Below are positions 1 to 7,755 of a stretch of 33,723 bases of DNA, piece after piece. The notes beneath the pieces were generated by a model. The model made no database searches, had not been told where the DNA came from, and saw only the letters and a program-made list of their open reading frames with translations. A program made the position numbers and the translations under genes. The DNA is taken from contig UQQL01000013.1 of NCBI GenBank assembly GCA_900543275.1, forward strand, positions 1-33,723, in the 5' to 3' direction. This DNA is from an uncultured Collinsella sp. Lineage in GTDB: Bacteria > Actinomycetota > Coriobacteriia > Coriobacteriales > Coriobacteriaceae. Every line of letters starts with the position of its first letter. Within the stretch, counting starts at the first letter, position 1.

Positions 1-140
1 GGATGCGACACTGAATGTGTCCATCCTCGCAGTATCCGGTTCTCAAGGTGCACGCCTGGCGGCTCATCCGGTCTCACCGGGCCGCGCGGCAAGGAGATAT
101 ATTGCCAGACCGGAGGGGCCACGGGGGCGGGAATCTGGGC
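1..140. other. Structured non-coding stretch at the contig start
   Basis: I see no credible gene between the contig start and the phosphohexomutase stop codon. The stretch folds well. Bases 1-26 form a 10-bp hairpin (GGATG/CATCC and GACAC/GTGTC, one bulged C, loop 12-16). Bases 68-113 form a second one in which CCGGTCT (68-74) pairs with AGACCGG (107-113) and encloses GGCAA (88-92) paired with TTGCC (102-106). It could be a 3' structure of the minus-strand mutase gene, a leader for a gene beyond the left end, or a small RNA on either strand. I compared it by eye with tRNA, SRP RNA, RNase P RNA, tmRNA and common riboswitches and found no match. Confidence 0.4.
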
Positions 141-235
141 GTACACATTTCCTACATATCTTGTGATCCGACTAACGTTTGCCAGCCGTTAACTACCGCT
201 CGCCGAGCATCTCTTTATATAAGGCAATCTCATGG

Positions 236-1636
236 TTAAAGCGGATACGTCCCCCTAGCTAAAGCACAGCCAGCATCGAGCAACTCATCACGTTCTTCCA
301 CCGAGAACCCCTCGGCGTAGACGCGCACCACTGGTTCGGTCCCGCTAGGACGGACCAGCAGCCACGTGTCATCCTCGAATGACAGACGCAAGCCGTCCAT
401 ATGACTAACGTTTTGCGGCACCTTGCCACAAATCGACTTGGGGTTTACGCCCGGCAGCAGGGTTCGTAACGTTTCGGCATCTTCGGCCTCAAGGCGCAAA
501 TCGCGTCGACCGTAACTCGTCTTACCAAATCTGTCCTCGAGTTGGTCGACCAGAACGCCCAAAGGCGCGTCCGTCTTTGCCATAAGCTCACACAGAATCA
601 GACAGGCGAGGATTCCATCGCGCTCGGGCATATGCGCGGCGATGCCGATACCGCCGGCTTCTTCGCCGCCCATGAGGACGCCGCCCTTCTTCATCTCCGC
701 CGCTATATATTTGAAACCGACTGGTTTGACGGTCACGCGGCAGCCAAGCGCCTCGGCAATGCGACGCACGAGCGTCGAGCATGAAAGATTGACGACGACG
801 CGCCCCTCCAAATTACGAAATTGAACCAAGTCGCCCAAAACGAGCGCCATGATCTGATGCGGATGTATATATCTGCCGCGCTCGTCAACCGCGCCGATAC
901 GGTCGGCGTCGCCGTCGGTCACCAGGCCAGCGCAAGCTCCGTCCTCGATAACCGTATGCTCGCAAGCGTCCACCCAAGGTTCAACGGGGTCGGGGCAGAT
1001 ATCTTCTTGGTCAGACGCCTGCCCGGCGTGAATCTCGTGCACCTCAACGCCAAGCTCGCGCAGCAAGTCGGCTAGATAGCCCTGGGCTGCGCCGCCCATG
1101 GGATCGACAACCACGCGCAGGTGCGCGGCGCGGATGGCTTCGCCATCGACAAACGATGCCACCGCCTGCATATAGTCAGGAATGATATCCGCGGTGCGAT
1201 ATTGCCCCTCGATCTCCATTGGCTCGGGAGCCATGGTCTCTTCGAGCTCTTCGATGACATCCTGGTTGGCGGTTGAGCCGTCACCCATGCGAATCTTGAG
1301 GCACAGATAACCCTGCGGATGATGGGACCCCGTCACCATGAGCGCGCCGCACGCCTCACCGTCATAAGCCGCCGCCCACGTAAGGGCAGGGGTCGGAACA
1401 GGTCGCGAAGCGAGCACGGCGTCTAGCCCGTGCGCTGCTAGCACGCCCGCCGCAAGCTCAGCGAACTCGCGCGCCAGGGGCCGGGTGTCGAACCCTATAT
1501 ATACCGTTTTGCCCGGATTGGTCTTTTGCCACAACTCGCCGACGGCATCGGCGATACGGGCAACGTTATCGGCAGTGAAGTCCTCATCGACGCGAGCGCG
1601 CCAACCGTCAGTTCCAAAATGAATTATCGCGCACAC
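236..1636 (-). CDS. Phosphoglucomutase/phosphomannomutase family protein
   Basis: This is an alpha-D-phosphohexomutase that would move phosphate between C1 and C6 of a hexose phosphate, feeding sugar-nucleotide or glycogen synthesis in the cytoplasm. The usual four-domain landmarks are visible. The N-terminus is FGTDGWRA. The phosphoserine loop reads TGSHHP, the metal loop DGDADR, the sugar loop GGEEAGG, and the C-terminal phosphate loop RPSGTEP. Length (466 aa) is normal. The phosphoserine loop is usually TASHNP, so His replaces Asn here. I chose the GTG at 1636 because GAGGTG lies seven bases upstream; an earlier in-frame GTG at 1651 has no good ribosome site. Sugar specificity (glucose, mannose or other) cannot be read from sequence. 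It is separated from mmuM by a terminator, so it probably has its own promoter. Confidence 0.9.
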   Translation of the reverse strand: MCAIIHFGTDGWRARVDEDFTADNVARIADAVGELWQKTNPGKTVYIGFDTRPLAREFAELAAGVLAAHGLDAVLASRPVPTPALTWAAAYDGEACGALMVTGSHHPQGYLCLKIRMGDGSTANQDVIEELEETMAPEPMEIEGQYRTADIIPDYMQAVASFVDGEAIRAAHLRVVVDPMGGAAQGYLADLLRELGVEVHEIHAGQASDQEDICPDPVEPWVDACEHTVIEDGACAGLVTDGDADRIGAVDERGRYIHPHQIMALVLGDLVQFRNLEGRVVVNLSCSTLVRRIAEALGCRVTVKPVGFKYIAAEMKKGGVLMGGEEAGGIGIAAHMPERDGILACLILCELMAKTDAPLGVLVDQLEDRFGKTSYGRRDLRLEAEDAETLRTLLPGVNPKSICGKVPQNVSHMDGLRLSFEDDTWLLVRPSGTEPVVRVYAEGFSVEERDELLDAGCALARGTYPL

Positions 1637-1662
1637 GCGCAGACACCTCACAGTGTTTGGAT

Positions 1663-1740
1663 CATGTTACGCATGGGGTATACCCGCAACATGCACTCGG
1701 CAACCTGCCGGCACCAGCATTCACCATTTGGGCAAATGCT
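1663..1740. promoter_or_regulatory. Dyad-rich region upstream of the phosphohexomutase gene
   Basis: The gap between the mmuM terminator and the mutase start holds several small inverted repeats. GGGTATACCC (1676-1685) is a perfect palindrome, flanked by CATGTT (1663-1668) and AACATG (1688-1693). A second dyad has AGCATT (1716-1721) and AATGCT (1735-1740). The mutase promoter must lie in this gap, but I see no convincing -35/-10 pair, so these are only candidate regulatory sites. Confidence 0.3.
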
Positions 1741-1756
1741 GCCGAGGACATGCAGT

Positions 1757-1790
1757 CAATAAAAAACCGCCCCGTATGGAGCGGTTTTGC
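1757..1790 (-). terminator. Intrinsic terminator of the dtxR-mmuM operon
   Basis: AAAACCGC (1763-1770) pairs with GCGGTTTT (1781-1788) around a short loop. Read on the minus strand the hairpin is followed by a T run, directly after the mmuM stop codon. It is a textbook Rho-independent terminator. Confidence 0.88.
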
Positions 1791-1793
1791 CCT

Positions 1794-2687
1794 TTATATA
1801 TCGAGCGCCTCGGCCATCGCTGCCGTAGTGATTGCCGTGGTTCCACAGCAACTGCCCACCATTGCGGCACCGGCATGTCTCCATTCGATGCATGCGCGCG
1901 CGAAAGCTTCAGGGTTCTCGTGCCATACGGGGCCATCCTGAGTCTGGACCGGATCGCCTACGTTGGGACGCACCGTGACGGGAGTAGTCGCCGATGCAAC
2001 CATCCTGGGCACCGCCGCATTCGCGGCCGCAAGCGAACAGCAATTAACACCAACCGAGTTTGCGCCGTGTTTTTCGGCGTACAAAACGGCTGCCTCGATG
2101 TTGAGGCCATCGCCCAGCAGGTCGCCTTTATCGTCAACGACAAAACTCACCAGAACAGGCATGCCGTCGGCGGCATCTCGGGCGCCGGCAAGCATGGGCT
2201 GCAGATTACGGATAGACGTCACCGTCTCGATCAGCAGACCGTCAACGCCGGCATTGAGCAAGGCGTGCGCCTGTTCGCGCGCAATGCCGCGGATTTCACG
2301 ATACTCGGCAGAGTCCTCGGCAAACCACTCAATACCGATCGGGCCCATCGAGCCCAGCAGCAGCTGAGGGTGCGCCTGGCGAGCATCGTCGACGGCCCCG
2401 CGATTGACCTCCGCCACGGACGGCGCAATCTGGTCGTGCTTGAGGGCATAGCTTGATGCCTGAAAGGTGTTGGTAATGAGCACCTGCGCGCCGGCGGCGA
2501 CATACAAGCGATGAATACGAGAAACGGTCTGCGGCTCTGCCAGATTCCAAAACGCCGGTGGAATGTCGGCGGCATCGTACTCACTCAACAGAACACTGCC
2601 CATGGGGCCCTGCGCCAACAAGGTCTCGCTCGACAAGCGGCGCGTAAGTTCCTCGGCACCAAAGCGGTTGTAATAACTCGTATCCAT
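1794..2687 (-). CDS. mmuM: Homocysteine S-methyltransferase
   Basis: This enzyme transfers a methyl group to homocysteine to make methionine, most likely from S-methylmethionine or a similar donor. The 297-aa protein is the stand-alone zinc-dependent methyltransferase barrel. It starts with the family pattern around LLAQGPMGSVLL and LITNTFQAS. The zinc cysteines are visible in GVNCC (about residue 220) and GSCCGTT near the C-terminus. No folate, cobalamin or activation domain follows, so it is not full-length MetH. It starts with ATG ten bases after the stop of a DtxR/MntR-type regulator, so the two are likely cotranscribed and methionine synthesis may be under metal control. Family is certain; the methyl donor is inferred. 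Confidence 0.9.
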   Translation of the reverse strand: MDTSYYNRFGAEELTRRLSSETLLAQGPMGSVLLSEYDAADIPPAFWNLAEPQTVSRIHRLYVAAGAQVLITNTFQASSYALKHDQIAPSVAEVNRGAVDDARQAHPQLLLGSMGPIGIEWFAEDSAEYREIRGIAREQAHALLNAGVDGLLIETVTSIRNLQPMLAGARDAADGMPVLVSFVVDDKGDLLGDGLNIEAAVLYAEKHGANSVGVNCCSLAAANAAVPRMVASATTPVTVRPNVGDPVQTQDGPVWHENPEAFARACIEWRHAGAAMVGSCCGTTAITTAAMAEALDI

Positions 2688-2697
2688 ATATATCCCG

Positions 2698-3120
2698 CTA
2701 TTCCTCGACGCTGATTCCCTGCTTTTCGAGATAGGCGAGCCAGCGGTTCATCGTGTCCTCGGAAAGCGCATGCTCCATCATGCAGGCCTCGGAATCGGCT
2801 CGCTCAAATTCGACACCGAGCTCCTGAACCAAAAACGTGCGGATGAGGCGATGACGGTACCAGATAGCCGTACCAACCTCGCGGCCGCGATCGGTCAGGA
2901 CTACCTTGCCGTAGTGCGATTGCTCGACAAGTTCGGACGCTTTGAGCGCCGAAACCGCTTTATTGACCGATGCCTTGGAGACGCCAAGGCGCTGCGCGAT
3001 GTCGACCGATCGCACGCCGTTGGTTTCCCCCTCTTCGCCTTCAATGCGAACCATGCACTCCAAGTAGTCTTCGTTCGCCACCGTCAGATGTAGTTCGCGC
3101 GAGCTATTTGTCGTATCCAT
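2698..3120 (-). CDS. DtxR/MntR-family metal-dependent regulator
   Basis: A 140-aa transcription factor of the iron- or manganese-responsive DtxR family. A winged helix-turn-helix (about residues 36-75, core SVDIAQRLGVSKASVNKAV) is followed by a metal-binding and dimerisation domain. Likely metal ligands are Asp18 and Glu21 in EDYLE, His90 in YRHRL, and Cys113, Glu116 and His117 in EACMMEH. The Cys resembles DtxR/IdeR more than Bacillus MntR. The C-terminal SH3-like domain of DtxR is absent, so it is a short form. The ATG at 3120 has AAGGGA nine bases upstream; an ATG seven codons earlier lacks a ribosome site. It shares its upstream region, with a perfect 9-bp dyad, with pepT. Whether it senses iron or manganese is open. 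Confidence 0.9.
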   Translation of the reverse strand: MDTTNSSRELHLTVANEDYLECMVRIEGEEGETNGVRSVDIAQRLGVSKASVNKAVSALKASELVEQSHYGKVVLTDRGREVGTAIWYRHRLIRTFLVQELGVEFERADSEACMMEHALSEDTMNRWLAYLEKQGISVEE

Positions 3121-3151
3121 GATCTTCCGTCCCTTCTGCATTCAATGGCTG

Positions 3152-3193
3152 ATTCTACCCCATCCAAGCGTCGCGGTATGCCGTGGCATACCG
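3152..3193 (-). promoter_or_regulatory. Candidate promoter and operator of the DtxR-type gene
   Basis: CGGTATGCC (3174-3182) and GGCATACCG (3185-3193) are perfect inverted repeats around a GT centre. A -10-like TAGAAT lies on the minus strand at 3157-3152. With 17-bp spacing the -35 would fall inside the left arm, so a repressor bound here would block the promoter. The arrangement fits autorepression by the adjacent regulator and possible control of pepT on the other side. The dyad is seen directly; the link to this regulator is inferred. Confidence 0.55.
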
Positions 3194-3240
3194 TGCTAGA
3201 GTTCTTGTTGCACACGACGACCAAGATTGGAGCGGTCTTT

Positions 3241-4488
3241 ATGGAAAACACCACCACGAACCCCGATGTCCTCGAGCGCTTTTTGCGCTACGTCCAGATC
3301 AACACGCAGTCCGAGGATGCAAACTGCGACCAGGTACCCTCGAGCGCCGTTCAGTTTGACCTTGCCAACGTGCTGGCTGAAGAGCTGCGCGAGCTTGGTG
3401 CGGAAGATGCCCACGTGACCGAGCACGCCTATGTCTGCGCGCATATCCCCGCAAGTGTGGGCGCTGAGGACAAGCCCGCCCTGGGCCTGATCGCCCATCT
3501 CGACACCACCGAAGTTGCACCGGGCGCCGGCGTGAAGCCGCACATCGTACACTACGAAGGCGGCGACCTGGTCTGCGGCACGGTTGACGGTAAGCCCGTT
3601 GCCATGAGTACCGCCAAGCTTCCCGCCCTGAACGACCTCGCGGGTGAGGACCTGGTCTGCAGCGATGGCACCACGCTGCTGGGCGCGGACGACAAGGCAG
3701 GCGTCGCCGAGATCATGTCGCTTGTCGCGCGTATCGCTCAGGACCCCTCTCTGCCCCATCCCGCACTCGGCATTTGCTTCTGTCCTGACGAGGAGATCGG
3801 CCACGGAGCCGAGCTGCTGGATATCGATACCTTTGGCTGCAAGTACGCCTACACGGTCGACGGTGGCCCCATCGGCGAGCTGGAGTGGGAGTGCTTTAAT
3901 GCCGCTGAGGCGACCGTCTGCTTTGAGGGCCAGTCCATCCACCCGGGCGACGCCAAAGGCCGTATGGTCAACGCAGGCAATCTGTTCTGCGACTTCAACG
4001 CGTTGCTCCCCTACGTGCAGCGCCCGGAGTATACGGAAGGCTACGAGGGCTTTTATCACCTTGAGGGTGTATCTGCAACCGTCGATCACGCCACAGCGCG
4101 CTATATCGTCCGCGACCATGACGCAGCCAAGTTCCAGCAGAAACTCGACCTTATTGATGCCGCCGCCTCGATGCTCAACCAGCGCTTGGGTGACAAGCGC
4201 GTGACGGTCGAGATTAAGCAGCAGTATCGAAATATGGCCGAGATCGTTCGTGACTATCCCGAGCTTATTGATGTTGCCAAGGAAGCCTACCTTGCCTGCG
4301 GCGTTGAGCCCCAAGTGCTGCCGATTCGCGGCGGCACCGACGGCGCGCAGCTGTCGTTCCGCGGTCTGCCCTGCCCCAACCTTTCCACCGGCGGCTATTG
4401 CTACCACGGCGTCAACGAGTTTGTCCCGGTCAGTTCGCTCGTCAAGATGACCGACGTCCTGCAGGAGCTCGTCGCCCGTTTCGCATAA
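3241..4488 (+). CDS. pepT: Peptidase T (tripeptide aminopeptidase)
   Basis: PepT is a cytoplasmic di-zinc M20B metallopeptidase that removes the N-terminal residue from tripeptides during peptide use. All metal and catalytic landmarks are present: AHLDTTEVAPG, GADDKAG, DEEIGHG with the catalytic Glu pair, YTVDGG, the dimerisation-domain SIHPG, and the C-terminal HGVNEF His. At 415 aa it matches the usual length of about 410. The frame stays open upstream to 3145, but the ATG at 3241 has GGAG eight bases before it and gives the expected N-terminus (DVLERFLRYVQINTQS), so I chose it. It is the only confident plus-strand gene here, divergent from the DtxR-type gene, and ends in a clear terminator. 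Confidence 0.95.
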   Translation: MENTTTNPDVLERFLRYVQINTQSEDANCDQVPSSAVQFDLANVLAEELRELGAEDAHVTEHAYVCAHIPASVGAEDKPALGLIAHLDTTEVAPGAGVKPHIVHYEGGDLVCGTVDGKPVAMSTAKLPALNDLAGEDLVCSDGTTLLGADDKAGVAEIMSLVARIAQDPSLPHPALGICFCPDEEIGHGAELLDIDTFGCKYAYTVDGGPIGELEWECFNAAEATVCFEGQSIHPGDAKGRMVNAGNLFCDFNALLPYVQRPEYTEGYEGFYHLEGVSATVDHATARYIVRDHDAAKFQQKLDLIDAAASMLNQRLGDKRVTVEIKQQYRNMAEIVRDYPELIDVAKEAYLACGVEPQVLPIRGGTDGAQLSFRGLPCPNLSTGGYCYHGVNEFVPVSSLVKMTDVLQELVARFA

Positions 4489-4517
4489 GCCTGGCTGCAT
4501 AAGCCCAAAAGACGAAT

Positions 4518-4551
4518 CGCCCCGTCCTCTACAGAGAACGGGGCGGTTTTT
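4518..4551 (+). terminator. Intrinsic terminator of pepT
   Basis: CGCCCCGT (4518-4525) pairs with ACGGGGCG (4538-4545), the stem continues inward with CTCT/AGAG, and a run of five T follows at once. It lies 30 bases after the pepT stop codon. Confidence 0.9.
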
Positions 4552-4584
4552 GATACAAGGGGAGTAGTCAACATCGCAGGTTGA

Positions 4585-4739
4585 GCCAACGTCAGCGAGC
4601 GACGTCCAAGGCGAACAATTTGTCATTCAAAAGGCAGGGCATTGACCTTCTGGTCATGCCCTGCCTTTTGAATGACAAATTGTCGCCTTGGGCGGCGCGC
4701 AGCGTCGAGTCGTTACGGCGTTTGGTAAAACGCCGTAAC
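4585..4739 (-). repeat. Structured stop-codon-abutting repeat, family 1, copy A (after lcp)
   Basis: Read on the minus strand this begins on the base after the lcp TAA. First comes a perfect 12-bp hairpin with a four-base loop (4712-4739, arms GTTACGGCGTTT and complement). A linker containing CGACGCTGCGC follows. Then comes a huge hairpin in which 4616-4642 pairs perfectly over 27 bp with 4656-4682. It is capped by GACC/GGTC around a four-base tip (4644-4655) and extended outward by CCAAGGCGA (4606-4614) with TCGCCTTGG (4683-4691). This is the best-paired copy of the four. It lies between two convergent genes, beyond the pepT terminator, and has no T run of its own. Confidence 0.9.
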
Positions 4740-5975
4740 TTAGTAGTTGGCCTCGTAACCGTTGCCGTCGCCGGTGGGCTGTTCGTAGTAGTCCGAATCG
4801 CTCGAATCGCTTGAGTCATCGGAATCGTCAGAGCTGACCGATGAGGTTGCGGTACCGTTTGCGTAGTCGTCAGACGTGTTGTTGTTCAGGTCGCCGATCG
4901 TAGAGCTGGAACCGTCGGAAAGACCCATGGTGTTGGGACCCTTGGGATCCTTGCCGGCATCGACGCGCTCCATCATTTCCTTGAGCTCGTCCTCGTAGAC
5001 AAAGACGTAGCTCACACCGTCGATCATGGTGCTGTCGTCGGCGTACGAGGGCAGGTTGGCCGAGTAGATTCCGTCGACATCCATACCGCGCATGGCATTG
5101 ACCGTAGCCACGATATCCTGAACGCTCATATCGGTTACGAGCATATCGGACAGCGAATTAACCAGGCCAAAGATCTTCGTGGCATCGAAGTTATTGAGAA
5201 TCTGGTTGGCAAGGGCGCCAAGCACCTGACGCTGGTGGCGCATGCGCGTGTAATCGCCGTCGGCATAGGTGTAGCGGCAGCGGGCATAGGTAAGGGCGGT
5301 GGCACCGTCCATATGCTGCTGGCCAGCGGTAATCTTAATATCCAGGTGCTCGGGGTCGTCAACATCATCGGTTGCGTTAATGTCGATACCGCCAACCGAA
5401 TCAATCAGCGCCTGCATACCGTCGAAGCTGACCTCGGCATAGTGGGAAATCTGAACACCGCACAGCTCGTTGACCGCCTCGACCATGGCCTCGGCGCCGC
5501 CAACGGTATGGCAGGCGTTGATCTTCATGGTCTCGCCCTTGTACACGACCTTGGTGTCGCGCGGAACGGAAATGAGCGTCGCCTGCTTTTGCGTGGGGTC
5601 GATGCGTGCCAGGATAATCGAGTCGGCACGATACGTATCCTCGCCCGGACGGCCGTCGGTACCAAGAAGCAGCACGTAGAACGGATCCTTTGCCTCATCG
5701 GTGTCAACCAGAACCCGACGCAGATTGTCGGTAATGACATTAGAATCGCCGAGCTTGCCCATAATGGTGGCAAACCACAGGCCGGCAGCGGTAGTGGCAC
5801 TCAACAGTACGCCAAGCACGACAATGAGCGCGACGTGACGAATCGTGTGGCTACGACGACGTTGGCGAGCGCGCTCGGAATAGCGAGCCACGTTATCGCG
5901 ACTGTAGATCTTGGCCTGCGCACCAGTTGAGGGTCTTCGGGTGGTGGTATCTGCGAGGGGCTTTTTATTAAACAT
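4740..5975 (-). CDS. LytR-CpsA-Psr (LCP) family cell-wall glycopolymer ligase
   Basis: LCP proteins attach lipid-linked glycopolymers to peptidoglycan outside the membrane. The 411-aa protein has a basic cytoplasmic N-terminus and one membrane helix (about residues 42-66). An extracellular LCP domain follows, with YVLLLGTDGR, RADSIILARIDP, SVPRDT, KINACHTVGG, SVGGIDI and the ALTYARCRY...DYTRMRHQR block that carries the conserved Arg residues. The C-terminus is a low-complexity Ser/Asp tail ending EANY. The ATG at 5975 has AGG six bases upstream; a TTG two codons earlier is less likely. It starts 12 bases after the murA stop, so precursor synthesis and polymer attachment are probably coexpressed. 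Repeat copy A abuts its stop codon. Confidence 0.9.
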   Translation of the reverse strand: MFNKKPLADTTTRRPSTGAQAKIYSRDNVARYSERARQRRRSHTIRHVALIVVLGVLLSATTAAGLWFATIMGKLGDSNVITDNLRRVLVDTDEAKDPFYVLLLGTDGRPGEDTYRADSIILARIDPTQKQATLISVPRDTKVVYKGETMKINACHTVGGAEAMVEAVNELCGVQISHYAEVSFDGMQALIDSVGGIDINATDDVDDPEHLDIKITAGQQHMDGATALTYARCRYTYADGDYTRMRHQRQVLGALANQILNNFDATKIFGLVNSLSDMLVTDMSVQDIVATVNAMRGMDVDGIYSANLPSYADDSTMIDGVSYVFVYEDELKEMMERVDAGKDPKGPNTMGLSDGSSSTIGDLNNNTSDDYANGTATSSVSSDDSDDSSDSSDSDYYEQPTGDGNGYEANY

Positions 5976-5987
5976 AGGCAACCTGTA

Positions 5988-7271
5988 TTAGTAGATGACG
6001 GGATCGGGGACGGTAGCATGCTCGACATGCGCGCCGAGCGCCTGCAGCTTTTCGACAAACTGCTCGTAGCCGCGCTTGATGTGATGGATAGCCGAAACCT
6101 CGGTCGTCCCGTCGGCGATCAAGCCCGCTACGACGAGGGCCGCTCCTCCGCGCAGATCGGGCGAGGTAACCTGTGCACCCGAGAAGCCCTTGACGCCATG
6201 AATCATGGCATGATGGCTCTCGATACGAATGTCGGCACCCATGCGCACCAGCTCAGAGGCAAACATAAAGCGATTCTCGAAGATGTTTTCGGTAATAACA
6301 GAACTGCCGTCGGCAAGGGCGGAGAGCACCATAATCTGCGCCTGCATGTCCGTCGGGAAGCCGGGGAACGGAAGCGTCTGGATGTCGACCGGCTTGATAC
6401 GCTCGGCACGGTTCACATGGACGCCATCCTCGACGCGCTCGCAGTCGATACCCATGAGCTCCATCTTCTTGAGCACCATGCCCAAGTGAATGGGGCAAAA
6501 GCCCGTGACATCGACACCGCGATCGTCGGCCATCAACGCACCGGCAACGATAAAGGTACCGGCCTCGATGCGATCACCCACCACGCGATGGGTAACAGGA
6601 TGCAGCTCTTCCACGCCCTCGATAGTCACGACGGGCGTACCGGCGCCAACAATCTTGGCGCCCATCTCGTTGAGCATGTTAGCGAGATCGACGATCTCGG
6701 GCTCGCGGGCGGCATTGTCGATAACCGTGGTGCCCTGTGCGCGCACAGAGGCCATGATGAGGTTCTCGGTCGCACCGACGCTGGCAAACTCGAGCGTGAC
6801 GGTGGTACCGCGCAGACCTTGGGGCGCATTAGCGTTGATGTAACCGTGGGCGGTATCGAACTCAACGCCCAGGGCCTCAAGACCAAGAATGTGCATATCG
6901 ATCTTGCGAGCACCCAGGTTGCAGCCGCCCGGCATGGCAATTTTGGCGCGATGGAAGCGGCCCAGCAGGGGTCCCATGACGGCGGTGGAAGCGCGCATCT
7001 TGGCAACGAGCTCGTAGGGGGCCTCCCATGAATCGACCTGAGAGGTATCAATCTCGAGCGTGTGCTCGTCGAGAACATCGATCGTAGCGCCCATGCCCTT
7101 GAGCACCTTGCCCATCACGTGGACATCGGAAATATCGGGCACGTTCTGCAGCGTCGTCTTGCCCGGCGCCAGAAGCGTTGCCGCCATGAGTTTGAGCGCG
7201 GAGTTCTTGGCGCCCGAGACGGGCACGGAGCCTCCGATGGCGTGGCCACCCTCAACGCGGATAATATCCAA
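5988..7271 (-). CDS. murA: UDP-N-acetylglucosamine 1-carboxyvinyltransferase
   Basis: MurA transfers enolpyruvate from PEP to UDP-GlcNAc, the first committed step of peptidoglycan synthesis and the target of fosfomycin. The 427-aa length is typical. SGAKNSALKLMAATLL carries the substrate-binding Lys-Asn pair. The catalytic loop is intact as MPGGCNLGARKIDMH with the reactive Cys, so fosfomycin sensitivity at the target would be expected. FPGFPTDMQAQ, ENIFENRFMF and DLRGGAALV follow as in the family. It starts with TTG at 7271, chosen because AAAGGG lies six bases upstream and no ATG is better placed. A strong terminator separates it from atpC. Only that terminator and the ribosome site fit before murA, so its own promoter must be very close or it depends on read-through. 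Confidence 0.96.
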   Translation of the reverse strand: MDIIRVEGGHAIGGSVPVSGAKNSALKLMAATLLAPGKTTLQNVPDISDVHVMGKVLKGMGATIDVLDEHTLEIDTSQVDSWEAPYELVAKMRASTAVMGPLLGRFHRAKIAMPGGCNLGARKIDMHILGLEALGVEFDTAHGYINANAPQGLRGTTVTLEFASVGATENLIMASVRAQGTTVIDNAAREPEIVDLANMLNEMGAKIVGAGTPVVTIEGVEELHPVTHRVVGDRIEAGTFIVAGALMADDRGVDVTGFCPIHLGMVLKKMELMGIDCERVEDGVHVNRAERIKPVDIQTLPFPGFPTDMQAQIMVLSALADGSSVITENIFENRFMFASELVRMGADIRIESHHAMIHGVKGFSGAQVTSPDLRGGAALVVAGLIADGTTEVSAIHHIKRGYEQFVEKLQALGAHVEHATVPDPVIY

Positions 7272-7284
7272 GGTCTACCCTTTC

Positions 7285-7323
7285 AAAAAGCATGCCCGGG
7301 GTGGCTGGGCCATCCCGGGCATG
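7285..7323 (-). terminator. Intrinsic terminator of the ATP synthase operon
   Basis: CATGCCCGGG (7291-7300) pairs perfectly with CCCGGGCATG (7314-7323). On the minus strand the stem is followed by C and five T (7289-7285). It lies between atpC and murA, so it ends the atp transcript and partly insulates murA. Confidence 0.88.
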
Positions 7324-7359
7324 ATGTGTTCGCAAATGGTCGAACGCTAAATCGTTTGA

Positions 7360-7752
7360 CTATTGGGCAAGCTTGAGCTTACACCATGCGATTTCATTAT
7401 AGAGGTAGGCGCGGCGTGCATCATCCTCCGACAAATTACCCAGCTTCTCTTCAAAACCTTGAATATCAGCTTTAAGCTTGTCGGCATCGACGGTCGCCAA
7501 ATCGCAAGCGCGCTCGGCGAGAACGGTCACGACATCGTCCGCAACCTGGGCATAGCCGCCGGCCACGGCAAACGTGTGGTCGACAGTGCCCATGGCCTTA
7601 TCGGAAACGCGAACGTAACCGCGGTCGATCGTGCAAATCTCGCTGGAGTGAGCAGGCAGGACGCCAAACTCGCCATCCGTGGACGGAATCGACACAAACG
7701 CAGCGTCGCCCTCATAGGCGCAGCTCACGGGGCACACGATGCGGATACGCAT
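7360..7752 (-). CDS. atpC: F1Fo ATP synthase subunit epsilon
   Basis: Epsilon is part of the central stalk and can inhibit rotation through its C-terminal helices. The 130-aa protein shows the N-terminal beta sandwich with TDGEFGVLPAHS and VAGGYAQV, then a helical hairpin (FEEKLGNLSEDDARRAYLYNEIAWCKLKLAQ split over two helices). It starts with ATG three bases after the atpD stop and is the last gene of the operon, followed by a terminator. Sequence divergence is normal for this subunit. Confidence 0.93.
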   Translation of the reverse strand: MRIRIVCPVSCAYEGDAAFVSIPSTDGEFGVLPAHSSEICTIDRGYVRVSDKAMGTVDHTFAVAGGYAQVADDVVTVLAERACDLATVDADKLKADIQGFEEKLGNLSEDDARRAYLYNEIAWCKLKLAQ

Positions 7753-7755
7753 AAC

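Noticed and set aside
15..239. Small plus-strand frame at the contig start
   Set aside because: No ribosome site or family pattern, and the DNA is better explained by strong hairpins.
3196..4626. A 476-codon minus-strand frame opposite pepT
   Set aside because: pepT has all catalytic motifs in the other direction; this frame has none.
4585..4739. Family-1 elements as integron attC sites
   Set aside because: attC sites also follow stop codons, but the GTTRRRY and RYYYAAC core pair is absent, the genes are housekeeping genes not cassettes, and there is no integrase.
4592..4819. Similar short peptides (NLSFKRQG, MPCLL) encoded within repeat copies A and B
   Set aside because: They follow from the repeat sequence itself, change frame or end differently between copies, and lack ribosome sites.
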